Source: UBA10649 sp964391765
GTDB lineage: Bacteria > Actinomycetota > Actinomycetes > S36-B12
Length of the DNA stretch: 22,135 nt
Reading direction: 5' to 3'
NCBI GenBank assembly: GCA_964391765.1
Contig: CAYMNG010000034.1
Span: 1 to 22,135 of the forward strand
Part shown: piece by piece, positions 12,634 to 20,174 of the stretch
How the letters are laid out: the number at the start of each line of letters is the position of its first letter
How positions within the stretch are numbered: position 1 is the stretch's first letter
Made by a program: the position numbers and the translations under genes
Notes under the pieces: generated by a model
Told to the model about the DNA's origin: nothing
Database searches by the model: none
The model's input: the letters and a program-made list of their open reading frames with translations, nothing else

Positions 12634-14037
12634 ATGGCGCGCGTGCTCGGTGGCCGAACCCTGGGCCACGCGCTGCTCGTCGGGCTGGTGGCCGTGACCG
12701 CCGCGGGATGCTCGTCACCTGCTGCTGGCGACGCCGCGTCGGCTCCGTCGGCGTTGGCGCCGATCGTGTCCGATCCTGGTAAGGGTCCGACCGCGGACCT
12801 GCTGCCGTCGGCGAGCCCGACCGCGTCCGTCCGCCCGAACGTCCCGCTGTACCTCGTCGACGTCAACACCAGCAACGACCTGGCCGCCGCGCTTCCGACC
12901 GGCATGTTGGCCGGGGTGCAGGGAACGATCCCCGGCGCCGCGGTGCCGCAGTCGTTCCTGGAGTCGTTGCAGCAGGTCGATCCGGGCCTGGCCTCGGACG
13001 CGTACGCCGCGGAGGCCTACGACGCCGTCGTCCTGGCGGCGCTCGGCACGCTCGCCGCGGACTCCGACGCCGGCCGTGACATCGCCGCCGAACTGGTTCC
13101 GCTGACGAACGGGACGACGCCGTGCTCGGGCTTCGCCGAGTGCGCGCGCCTGATCGAGGCGGGCACGTCGGTCGCCTACGAAGGACGGTCGGGGCCGACG
13201 CGCCTGTCGCCGACCGGCGAGCCGACCTCCGCGACGATCGGGGTGTACACGTTCGGACCGGACAACCAGCTGCGCCCGGACGTCGAGTACGTCGACGTCG
13301 CTGTCGATCCGGCTGTCGCGGCCGCGCCCGGTCGTGCGGCGCGGCAGCGCGGGGCCGGCGACGGGGTGCTGACCGTCGGCACGCTGCTCCCGGCGACCGG
13401 GACGCTCGCGTTCATGCGCCCGGCGCAGTCGGCCGGGGTCGAACTCGCGGTGCGCGACATCGCCGCTGCCGGGGGCATCCCCGGGATCGACCGGGTCGCG
13501 GTGGTCCACGCCGACGCCGGGGACGACGCGAAGTCCGCGCAGGCCGGGCTGCGGCAGCTGCTCAAGGCCGGTGTCGACGTGATCGTCGGACCGGGCGCGA
13601 CCACGACGGCCGGCGGCGTCGTCCCGCAGGCAACGACCGCGGGCGTGCTGTACCTGGCACCGGTCAACTCCTCGCTGACGCCCGTGCGGAACCGGTACGA
13701 CGGGCTGTACTGGCGGATGTCGCCCAGCAGCCTCGCGCAGGGGACGTTGCTGGGGGAGCGGATCGCCGCCGAGGGTCGACACCGGGTCGCGATCGTGCAC
13801 GCGGACAACGAGTACGCCGACGCGCTGGCCCAGGAGATCGCGTCCGCGACCACGCGCTCTGGTGGTCGCGTCGTCGCCAATGCCGGATACGACGCCGCGG
13901 CCGTCGACTTCGCCGGAGTCGTCGCCCGGGTCAAGAAGGCCGACCCGGACGCGATCGCGCTCGTCGGCTTCGACGAGTCCGCACAGGTCATCTACGAACT
14001 CGTCCGGCAGGGGATCGGTCCGAACTCGGCGACCTGA
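12634..14037 (+). CDS. Circularly permuted LivJ-type substrate-binding lipoprotein
   Basis: 467 residues with a lipoprotein signal (hydrophobic 13-24, lipobox TAAGC, C26), so it should be tethered outside the membrane. Residues 27-66 are an Ala/Ser/Pro linker. Residues 69-222 match the C-terminal half of the next gene product: LYLVDVNTS against VYLVDGNTS, PCSGFAECARLIEAGT against KCTVFADCAKLLEAGT. Residues 223-244 are a second linker. Residues 245-464 match its N-terminal half: VGTLLPATGTLAF against LGTLLPQTGDLAF, GLYWRMSPSSLAQG against GLYWRTAPSDALQG, VGFDESAQVIYELVRQGIGP against IGFDESAKLIQEMIKQGVGP. The order of halves is thus swapped in one uninterrupted frame. It presumably still folds as a type I periplasmic-binding domain. 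The ligand is unknown, perhaps a branched-chain amino acid. Confidence 0.88.
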   Translation: MARVLGGRTLGHALLVGLVAVTAAGCSSPAAGDAASAPSALAPIVSDPGKGPTADLLPSASPTASVRPNVPLYLVDVNTSNDLAAALPTGMLAGVQGTIPGAAVPQSFLESLQQVDPGLASDAYAAEAYDAVVLAALGTLAADSDAGRDIAAELVPLTNGTTPCSGFAECARLIEAGTSVAYEGRSGPTRLSPTGEPTSATIGVYTFGPDNQLRPDVEYVDVAVDPAVAAAPGRAARQRGAGDGVLTVGTLLPATGTLAFMRPAQSAGVELAVRDIAAAGGIPGIDRVAVVHADAGDDAKSAQAGLRQLLKAGVDVIVGPGATTTAGGVVPQATTAGVLYLAPVNSSLTPVRNRYDGLYWRMSPSSLAQGTLLGERIAAEGRHRVAIVHADNEYADALAQEIASATTRSGGRVVANAGYDAAAVDFAGVVARVKKADPDAIALVGFDESAQVIYELVRQGIGPNSAT

Positions 14038-14090
14038 GGGCGAATGAAGGTCACAGATCGGTCACGAAGAGCCAACGATGCAGCAGCGGG

Positions 14091-14120
14091 TTACCCGCGC
14101 GTAGGCGGAATGCACATAGT
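14091..14120 (+). promoter_or_regulatory. Possible promoter of livJ
   Basis: TTACCC (14091-14096) and CATAGT (14115-14120) are 18 bases apart, giving a weak housekeeping-type -35/-10 pair about 55 bases before the livJ ATG. It suggests livJ can be expressed apart from the permuted gene. The 138-base gap between the two genes holds nothing else I can support. Confidence 0.35.
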
Positions 14121-14175
14121 GTTGCGCGCACTGCGGCGGCACGGGCCGTCGCCTGTCCTTCCATGAGGAGACTGC

Positions 14176-15522
14176 ATGAATCGCACTACGGTCCTGAAGT
14201 CGGCCGCCGTGCTCAGCGTCGCCTCGCTGGCCCTGGCTGCCTGCTCCAGCAGCAGCACCTCCAGCGAGACGACCTCCGCAGCCGCGACCAGCGCCCCGGC
14301 GTCGGCATCGGCGGCGGCGAGCGCGGAGCCGTCGGCATCGGCGGCGGCGTCGGAGGCCTGCAAGGCGACGGCGCTGAAGCTCGGCACGCTCCTGCCGCAG
14401 ACCGGCGACCTCGCCTTCCTCGGGCCCCCGATGTTCGCGGGCGTGAAGATGGCGGTCGACGAGATCAACGCCGCTGGCGGCGTCAACGGCGCACCGATCG
14501 ACGAGATCATCGGCGACTCCGGTGACGCCACGACGGACATCGCGTCGCAGACGGTCGACTCGCAGCTGTCCCAGGGTGTCTCGGCGATCATCGGTGCGGC
14601 GTCCTCGGGCGTCTCGCTGACGGTCATCGACAAGATCACCTCCAACGGGGTGCTGCAGATGTCGCCGGCGAACACCTCGCCTGCGCTGACGACCTACGCG
14701 GACAACGGCCTGTACTGGCGGACGGCGCCGTCCGACGCCCTGCAGGGCGCGGTCATCGCGGCCAACGCCGTCGACAAGGGCCTGACGAGCATGGCCGTCA
14801 TCGCCCGTCAGGACGCCTACGGCGAGGGCCTGGAGGACGCGTTCGTGACCAACTTCACCGACGCCGGCGGCACGGTGACCAGCAAGCTGCTCTACGACCC
14901 GGCGGCGGCGTCGTTCGAGGCCGAGGTGGCCGAGATCAAGGCCGGCAAGCCGCAGGGTGTCGTCGTCATCGGCTTCGACGAGAGCGCCAAGCTGATCCAG
15001 GAGATGATCAAGCAGGGTGTCGGCCCGCAGGACGTCCAGGTGTACCTGGTCGACGGCAACACCTCCGCGACGGCGTACGCCGACTTCCCCAAGGGCACGA
15101 TGAAGGGCGCGATCGGCACGATGCCGACGGGCAACACGGACCTGACCGCCTTCAACGACTCGCTGAAGAAGGTCGACCCGACGCTGAAGGACTTCACCTA
15201 CGGCGCCCAGTCCTACGACGCGACGATGGTCATCGCGTTGGCGGCGATGGCGGCGAAGTGCTCCGACGGTGCGGCGATCGCCGCGATGCTGCCCGAGGTC
15301 GCCAACGCCGGCGGGGAGAAGTGCACGGTGTTCGCGGACTGCGCGAAGCTGCTCGAGGCCGGCACGAAGATCGACTTCGACGGGGTCACCGGCCCGCTGG
15401 ACTTCAACGAGTTCGGCGATCCGAAGACCGCGACGATCTCGGTGAACGAGTACGTCGACAACACGAAGTTCAAGGAGATCGACAAGGTGACGGCCGACGT
15501 GCCGCTGCCGAGCACGAACTGA
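14176..15522 (+). CDS. livJ: Branched-chain amino acid ABC transporter substrate-binding lipoprotein
   Basis: 448 residues. The lipoprotein signal has its lipobox LAAC at C23, followed by a 35-residue Ala/Ser linker. The type I periplasmic-binding (leucine-binding) fold runs from about residue 66: LKLGTLLPQTGDLAFLG, then AGVKMAVDEINAAGGVNG, ligand-site region QMSPANTSPALT, and the hinge around residue 286. C62 with C362 and C383 with C389 could form disulfides. GAGGAG stands 5 bases before the ATG. It presumably captures branched-chain amino acids or related compounds for the LivHMGF transporter encoded convergently downstream. It is the normally ordered relative of the preceding gene. Confidence 0.92.
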   Translation: MNRTTVLKSAAVLSVASLALAACSSSSTSSETTSAAATSAPASASAAASAEPSASAAASEACKATALKLGTLLPQTGDLAFLGPPMFAGVKMAVDEINAAGGVNGAPIDEIIGDSGDATTDIASQTVDSQLSQGVSAIIGAASSGVSLTVIDKITSNGVLQMSPANTSPALTTYADNGLYWRTAPSDALQGAVIAANAVDKGLTSMAVIARQDAYGEGLEDAFVTNFTDAGGTVTSKLLYDPAAASFEAEVAEIKAGKPQGVVVIGFDESAKLIQEMIKQGVGPQDVQVYLVDGNTSATAYADFPKGTMKGAIGTMPTGNTDLTAFNDSLKKVDPTLKDFTYGAQSYDATMVIALAAMAAKCSDGAAIAAMLPEVANAGGEKCTVFADCAKLLEAGTKIDFDGVTGPLDFNEFGDPKTATISVNEYVDNTKFKEIDKVTADVPLPSTN

Positions 15523-15543
15523 TCGGCTAGCCCCGGTCGCTTC

Positions 15544-15577
15544 GATGGCCCCCGATCCGGACGGATCGGGGGCCATC
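15544..15577. terminator. Bidirectional hairpin terminator between livJ and livF
   Basis: GATGGCCCCCGATCC (15544-15558) and GGATCGGGGGCCATC (15563-15577) form a perfect 15-bp stem with a GGAC tetraloop. It stands in the 72-base gap between convergent stops and can terminate both operons. Confidence 0.88.
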
Positions 15578-15594
15578 GGCCTGTTCGGGGCTGG

Positions 15595-16470
15595 TCAGGC
15601 GCGGGCGAGGGTGCCCAGGTACAGCTCGATCACCTTCGGGTCGTTCGCCAACTCGGCACCGGTGCCGGTGTAGGCGTTCCGCCCCTGGTCCAGGACGTAG
15701 CCCCGGTCGACGATCTGCAGGCAGCGGCGCGCGTTCTGCTCGACGATGATCACGGTCACGCCCGATCGGTTGATCTCCTTGACGCGGACGAACACCTCGT
15801 CCTGCAGCGCCGGACTCAGGCCGGCGCTCGGCTCGTCCAGCAGCAGGACGGTGGGCTCCATCATCAGTGCCCGGCCCATCGCGACCATCTGCCGCTCCCC
15901 GCCGGACAGCGAGCCGGCCCGCTGTCGGCGGCGCTCACCGAGGGTGGGAAACAGGTCCACGACGGCGGCGAACCGCTCGGCGAACTGCTTGGGCGCCTGA
16001 TACGCGCCCATCTGCATGTTCTCCTCGATCGTCAGCGACGGGAACACGTTGTTCGTCTGCGGGACGAAGCCGACACCGCGGCGGACGAGTTGGTCGGCCC
16101 GCAGGTTCGTGATGTCCTCGTCGCGCAGCAGGACCGCGCCGGCGGAGATCGTCACGAGGCCGAACAGGGCCTTGAGCAGTGTCGACTTCCCGGCCCCGTT
16201 CGGTCCGATGATGCCGACGAGCTCGCCGGGTTGGGCGTACAGGTCCGCGCCGTTGAGGATGTTGACGCCGGTGAAGTACCCGGCGACGAGTTGGTCGGCC
16301 CGGATGAGCGCACCGACCGCCTCGGTGGCGTGCACCTGCTCGGGGGTCGCCGGGCGGGCCTGCGCGTCGTGCGCGGCGATGACGTCGAGTTCGTCGATGA
16401 ACTCGTGGATGTCGTCGGGGCTGCCGGGCTCGGGCAGGTCACTGGGGTCGTACGAGTACTCGCCGCTCAC
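15595..16470 (-). CDS. livF: ABC transporter ATP-binding protein LivF
   Basis: 291 residues from GTG 16470, which overlaps the livG stop by 4 bases (GTGA). The ATPase domain has Walker A GPNGAGKST (89-97), signature LSGGERQMV, Walker B VLLLDEPSAGL, and VEQN at the H-loop position; Gln there is usual in LivF. It pairs with LivG to power uptake through LivHM. An acidic N-terminal extension of about 54 residues (beginning SGEYSYDPSDLPEPGSPDDI) precedes the normal LivF start near LIRADQLVAGY. The extension is in frame and codon use is normal, but a shorter start cannot be excluded. It is the last gene of the livHMGF operon. Confidence 0.93.
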   Translation of the reverse strand: MSGEYSYDPSDLPEPGSPDDIHEFIDELDVIAAHDAQARPATPEQVHATEAVGALIRADQLVAGYFTGVNILNGADLYAQPGELVGIIGPNGAGKSTLLKALFGLVTISAGAVLLRDEDITNLRADQLVRRGVGFVPQTNNVFPSLTIEENMQMGAYQAPKQFAERFAAVVDLFPTLGERRRQRAGSLSGGERQMVAMGRALMMEPTVLLLDEPSAGLSPALQDEVFVRVKEINRSGVTVIIVEQNARRCLQIVDRGYVLDQGRNAYTGTGAELANDPKVIELYLGTLARA

Positions 16471-17372
16471 TGTCCGCCTCCGTCCGCCGTCAGGGACTGG
16501 CCGGATTCGGTCAGCGCCTTGTCGTGGTGGGCGCCGAGGTAGGCGTCGATGACGGTCCGGTCCTTCATGACGGCACCGGGCGGGCCCTCCGCGATGACGT
16601 GCCCTTGGGCCATGACGATCACCCAGTCGCTGATGTCGTGGACCATGTCCATGTCGTGCTCGACGAACAGCACCGTGGCGCCGTCCTCGCGCATGCCCTT
16701 GATGTGCCGCAGCAGGCTCTGCGTGAGCGCGGGGTTCACCCCGGCCATCGGCTCGTCGAGCATGATCAGCTCGGGGTCGGTCATGAGGGCGCGGGCCATC
16801 TCGAGCAGTTTGCGCTGTCCGCCGGACAGTGAGCCGGCGAAGTCGTCCTGCTTGGGCAGCATGGAGAACCGTTCGAGCAGCTCGCGCGCCTTGTCGGTGA
16901 CGGTGGACTCCTGCGGGCGCCACAGGAACGGCAGGGCCGCCGCCCACAGCCGCTCGCCGCGTTGGCCGGTCGCGCCCAGGCGCATGTTGTCCAGGACGCT
17001 CATGCGCGACAGCGCCTTCGTCAGCTGGAACGTGCGCACCATGCCCAGGCGGGCGACCTTGTGCGGGGCGACGCCGGCGATCGGGCGGCCGTTGAACGAC
17101 CACGTGCCCGCGTCCGGGGTGTCGAACCCGGTGAGCAGGTTGAAGAACGTCGTCTTGCCCGCGCCGTTGGGGCCGATGAGGGCGGTGATCGAGCCGCGTT
17201 GGATCTCGACGTGCTCCACGTCGACCGCCGCCAGCCCGCCGAACCGGCGGACGACGCCGTCGGCGACCAGGATCGGGTCGGGCTTGGGCGCGCCGGGCAC
17301 GCAGGAGACGTCGGCGAGCGCCGCCGCGGCGGCCTGCGCACGCGGCCCGGACGTGGTGCGGCTATCGGCCAT
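16467..17372 (-). CDS. livG: ABC transporter ATP-binding protein LivG
   Basis: 301 residues. Walker A GPNGAGKTT (67-75), Q-loop region GMVRTFQLTKALSRMSVLDN, signature SLSGGQRKLLEMARAL, Walker B LIMLDEP and switch histidine VEHDM are all present. The C-terminal extension is typical of LivG (HVIAEGPPGAVMKDRTVIDA then YLG). An N-terminal tail of about 32 residues, Ala-rich, precedes the domain. The ATG at 17372 overlaps the end of livM by 11 bases. It is the partner ATPase of LivF. Confidence 0.94.
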   Translation of the reverse strand: MADSRTTSGPRAQAAAAALADVSCVPGAPKPDPILVADGVVRRFGGLAAVDVEHVEIQRGSITALIGPNGAGKTTFFNLLTGFDTPDAGTWSFNGRPIAGVAPHKVARLGMVRTFQLTKALSRMSVLDNMRLGATGQRGERLWAAALPFLWRPQESTVTDKARELLERFSMLPKQDDFAGSLSGGQRKLLEMARALMTDPELIMLDEPMAGVNPALTQSLLRHIKGMREDGATVLFVEHDMDMVHDISDWVIVMAQGHVIAEGPPGAVMKDRTVIDAYLGAHHDKALTESGQSLTADGGGQ

Positions 17373-18348
17373 CGAGCGCCAGCTCCTTCCGGTCGCCGAA
17401 GATCCCCTGCGGTCGGAAGATCATGAGCAGCATCAGACCCAGGCCGACGAGGATGAACCGGATCGGGCCGACGTCGGTCGGCTGCAGGAAGTCGATCCAG
17501 CCCGCGGAGATGAGCTGGTTGAGCGTCTCGCCGATGAACACCAGGAGGAACCAGAAGATGATCGTGCCGGCGATCGGACCGAAGATCCGCGCGGCGCCGC
17601 CCAGGAGCACGATCGCGTAGGCGAAGAAGGTGACATCGGGCACGAGGTTGTCCGGTTGGACGGACTGCTTGGCGACCGCCCAGACGATGCCGCCGACGGT
17701 CCCGAGCATCCCGCCGATCACCAGCGCCTGCATCTTGTACCAGTAGGTGTTCTTGCCCAGCGAGACGACGGCGTGCTCGTCCTCGCGGATGCCGCGGATG
17801 ACCCGTCCCCACGGACTGCGGACGAGCAGCCACACGCCGGCGGTCAGGACGGCGATGAGGACCCAGCCCACGAGGACGACCCACAGGTCCTGGCGGGTGA
17901 ACGCGAAGAACGGGACGCGCACGTCGGCGGGGAACGGGTTCAGGTCGTGGAACTCCTGGCCCATCTTCCCGTTGATCCCGTTCACGCCGCCCAGGACGTC
18001 GCGCAGCGCGATCGACCGCACGATCAACCGGATGATCTCGCTGGCCGCGATCGTCACGATCGCCAGGTAGTCCGCCCGCAGGCGCAGGGTCGGGATGCCG
18101 AGGATCAACGCGAGCACGACCGAGGCCAGTGCGCCGACCACGAGCGCCAGCCACAGGCTCAGGCCGGCGGTGACGACGATGACCCCGACGGCGTAGGCGC
18201 CGACGGCGACGAACGCGACCTGACCGAAGTTCAGCAGGCCGCTGTAGCCGAACTGGACGTTCACGCCCATCGCGGCCAGGCAGTAGATGATCGCCGTGAC
18301 GCCGATCGCCTGCGAGACCGACTGGCTGAGGACGAAGCCCATGTCCAT
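17362..18348 (-). CDS. livM: ABC transporter permease LivM
   Basis: 328 residues, polytopic membrane protein of the LivM family. It opens with hydrophobic segments (IGVTAIIYCLAAMGVNVQFG; LLNFGQVAFVAVGAYAVGVI). The loop SPWGRVIRGIREDEHAVVSL contains the EAA-like contact site for the ATPases. The MLLMIFRPQGIFGDRKEL end is characteristic. Two ATGs (18348 and 18342) are possible; the first is used. It starts 4 bases after the livH stop, in the same operon. Confidence 0.94.
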   Translation of the reverse strand: MDMGFVLSQSVSQAIGVTAIIYCLAAMGVNVQFGYSGLLNFGQVAFVAVGAYAVGVIVVTAGLSLWLALVVGALASVVLALILGIPTLRLRADYLAIVTIAASEIIRLIVRSIALRDVLGGVNGINGKMGQEFHDLNPFPADVRVPFFAFTRQDLWVVLVGWVLIAVLTAGVWLLVRSPWGRVIRGIREDEHAVVSLGKNTYWYKMQALVIGGMLGTVGGIVWAVAKQSVQPDNLVPDVTFFAYAIVLLGGAARIFGPIAGTIIFWFLLVFIGETLNQLISAGWIDFLQPTDVGPIRFILVGLGLMLLMIFRPQGIFGDRKELALDGR

Positions 18349-18352
18349 CGGA

Positions 18353-19639
18353 CTACCCCACTCTCTCGCGGCGGCCGAGGATGCCCTGCGGGCGAACGAG
18401 CAGGATGATGATCATCAAGAACAGCGCGCCGACCGTCTTCATCTCGGTGGGGATGAACAGGGTCGACAGCTGGATGAACAGCCCGACGATGATGCTGCCG
18501 ACGATCGCGCCGTAGATCGTGCCCAGGCCGCCGAGGGTGACGGCCGCGAACATGACCAGCAGCAGGCGCTGGCCCATGTTCCACTGCACGTTCTGGGTGA
18601 TGCCCAGGTAGATGCCGGCGAACGCGGCCAGGCCGGCCCCCAGCGTCCACACGACGGAGATGACGCGCTCGACGTCGATCCCCGTCGCCGACGCGAGCGC
18701 CGGGTTGTCCGCGACCGCGCGGGTCGCCTTGCCGATCCGTGAGCGCTGGAGCCACAGCACCGTGGCGACGAGGAGGACGACCGCGACCGCCGCCAGGATG
18801 AGGGCCTTCGGCGTCGCGCTGACCGGCCCGATCTCCAGCCCCGGCTGGCCGGCGAACTCCTTGTAGCTGCGGGGTGATCCCTTGAACAGCAACAAGATCG
18901 TGTAGCGCAGCGTGATCGCCAGGCCGATCGTGACGACCATCGCGGCGATCAGCCCGGTGCGTCGTCGGCGCAGCGGCCGCCACAGGATCCGGTTCTGCCC
19001 CCAACCCCACAGCACGGCGCTGACGACGACCGCGATCGGCGCGGCGATCGCGATGTTGATCCCCAGGTCGTTGATGACGACGGCGGTGAACGCCCCGAGG
19101 GTGAGCAGTTCGCCGTGCGAGAAGTTCGTCAGGCCGGTGGTGCCGAAGATGAGGTTCAGCCCGACGGCGCCCAGGGCGATCATGAGCCCGAACAGCACGC
19201 CGTCGGCGATCAACTGCGGGACCTGGCCACCGGCACTCTCGCCGCCGGACCCGGTCGGTTCGTCGGTCTGGCCCCCCGCGCCGAGGTTGAACAGCAGGCG
19301 CTTGGTCTGCCCGCTGAGCACCTGCACCGAGCGGCTGGCCTGGGCGGCGTCGGCGAGCGCGACACCGGCCGGCAACGTCGACTCGTCCAGTGCGACGGTG
19401 TACGCGCCGCCCGCCGGCACCGCGACGGTGAACGTCCCGTCGGCACCGGTCGTCGCCTTCTCGCTGAAGCCGTCCGCGCTCACCGTGATCACGACCCCCG
19501 CGACCGGCTTGCCGTCCGGTGCCTTGAGGGTTCCGGCGACCGCCTGCCCGTCACCGGCACGGGCGAACGGCGCGAACAGCACGCTCACTGCGATCAGGAC
19601 GATGGCGACGAGCGACACGCCCGTGAAGCCACGTCGCAT
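18353..19639 (-). CDS. livH: ABC transporter permease LivH with fused extracytoplasmic Ig-like domain
   Basis: 428 residues, start ATG 19639 with GAAGGGA about 8 bases upstream. Residues 1-28 look like a signal peptide or first helix (cleavage site FARA). Residues 33-119 form a beta-sandwich domain like the carboxypeptidase regulatory/Ig-like fold: GTLKAPDGKPVAGVVITVSA, then ATTGADGTFTVAVPAGGAYT. A Gly/Ser/Glu linker (121-139) leads to a typical LivH permease (from VPQLIADGVLFGLMIALGA; LTNFSHGELLTLGAF). The permease C-terminus ends LLVRPQGILGRRERVG. First gene of livHMGF; TATGCT at 19686-19691 (- strand) could be its -10. I recall similar extended LivH proteins in other actinobacteria. The extra domain's role is unknown. 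Confidence 0.9.
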   Translation of the reverse strand: MRRGFTGVSLVAIVLIAVSVLFAPFARAGDGQAVAGTLKAPDGKPVAGVVITVSADGFSEKATTGADGTFTVAVPAGGAYTVALDESTLPAGVALADAAQASRSVQVLSGQTKRLLFNLGAGGQTDEPTGSGGESAGGQVPQLIADGVLFGLMIALGAVGLNLIFGTTGLTNFSHGELLTLGAFTAVVINDLGINIAIAAPIAVVVSAVLWGWGQNRILWRPLRRRRTGLIAAMVVTIGLAITLRYTILLLFKGSPRSYKEFAGQPGLEIGPVSATPKALILAAVAVVLLVATVLWLQRSRIGKATRAVADNPALASATGIDVERVISVVWTLGAGLAAFAGIYLGITQNVQWNMGQRLLLVMFAAVTLGGLGTIYGAIVGSIIVGLFIQLSTLFIPTEMKTVGALFLMIIILLVRPQGILGRRERVG

Positions 19640-19735
19640 ACACGGTCCCTTCAGGCAGGCGCTGCGTCGGGTCGGCGCTCGCGGCAGCATAACCGCGCAA
19701 CCGCGCGCGCGGACGTGGTTCGCCGAAGGCCGCGG

Positions 19736-20152
19736 TCAGCCCTGGCGGACCAGGCAGGTCAGGCGGCCGGTGCACGCGAGGGTGCCCAGGTCGTCGGTCA
19801 CCCGCACCTCGTAGCTGGTCACGGTCCGGCCCAGGGAGAGGGGCTGCGCGACCGCGGTGACGACCCCGTCGCGGACGCCGCGGTGGTGCGTGCAGGAGAT
19901 GTCCAGGCCGACGACGAACCGTTCGGGGCCGGCGTGCAGCGCCGCCCCGATCGACCCGGCGGTCTCCACGAGGACGGCGTTCGCGCCGCCGTGGAGGAGT
20001 CCGTACGGCTGGGTGTTGCCGGCGACCGGCATCGTGATGACGACCCGTGCAGCCGAGGCCTCGACCAGGCGCATCCCCATCGTCTCGGCGAGGGCGCCGA
20101 GCGGGATCCGGTCGAGCGGGATACCGGTGGGCGCAGCCGGGTCGGGAGCCAT
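19736..20152 (-). CDS. PaaI-type hotdog-fold acyl-CoA thioesterase
   Basis: 138 residues with a single hotdog domain. The catalytic region QPYGLLHGGANAVLVETAGS has the HGGA motif (54-57) and the acidic residue E63 that activates water in PaaI-type enzymes. A second signature, VVGLDISCTHHRGVRDG, forms the next strand pair. It is predicted to hydrolyse an acyl-CoA, but the substrate is unknown. It is divergent from polA with only 22 bases between the start codons, an arrangement I recall from other actinobacteria. TATGCT lies exactly 6 bases before its ATG, suggesting leaderless expression. Confidence 0.9.
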   Translation of the reverse strand: MAPDPAAPTGIPLDRIPLGALAETMGMRLVEASAARVVITMPVAGNTQPYGLLHGGANAVLVETAGSIGAALHAGPERFVVGLDISCTHHRGVRDGVVTAVAQPLSLGRTVTSYEVRVTDDLGTLACTGRLTCLVRQG

Positions 20153-20158
20153 GGGCCG

Positions 20159-20168
20159 AGCATAGGAT
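20159..20168. promoter_or_regulatory. Overlapping divergent leaderless -10 elements (thioesterase / polA)
   Basis: On the + strand TAGGAT (20163-20168) is 6 bases before the polA ATG. On the - strand TATGCT (20164-20159) is 6 bases before the thioesterase ATG. Both fit TANNNT at the spacing of leaderless genes, and the two hexamers share the TA at 20163-20164. Opposing polymerases would compete for it. Confidence 0.55.
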
Positions 20169-20174
20169 CGACGG

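Noticed and set aside
12634..14037. Two adjacent broken livJ fragments (pseudogene)
   Set aside because: The two halves are in one continuous frame with a linker, one signal peptide and good codon use throughout, so a working fused product is more likely than decay.
15595..17103. A 502-residue livF reading far into livG
   Set aside because: The extra N-terminal part is an Arg-rich out-of-frame shadow of livG. GTG 16470 with a 4-base overlap is the natural start.
16549..18408. Long + strand open frame opposite livG and livM
   Set aside because: No recognisable motif, and it is antisense to conserved ABC transporter genes with intact motifs.
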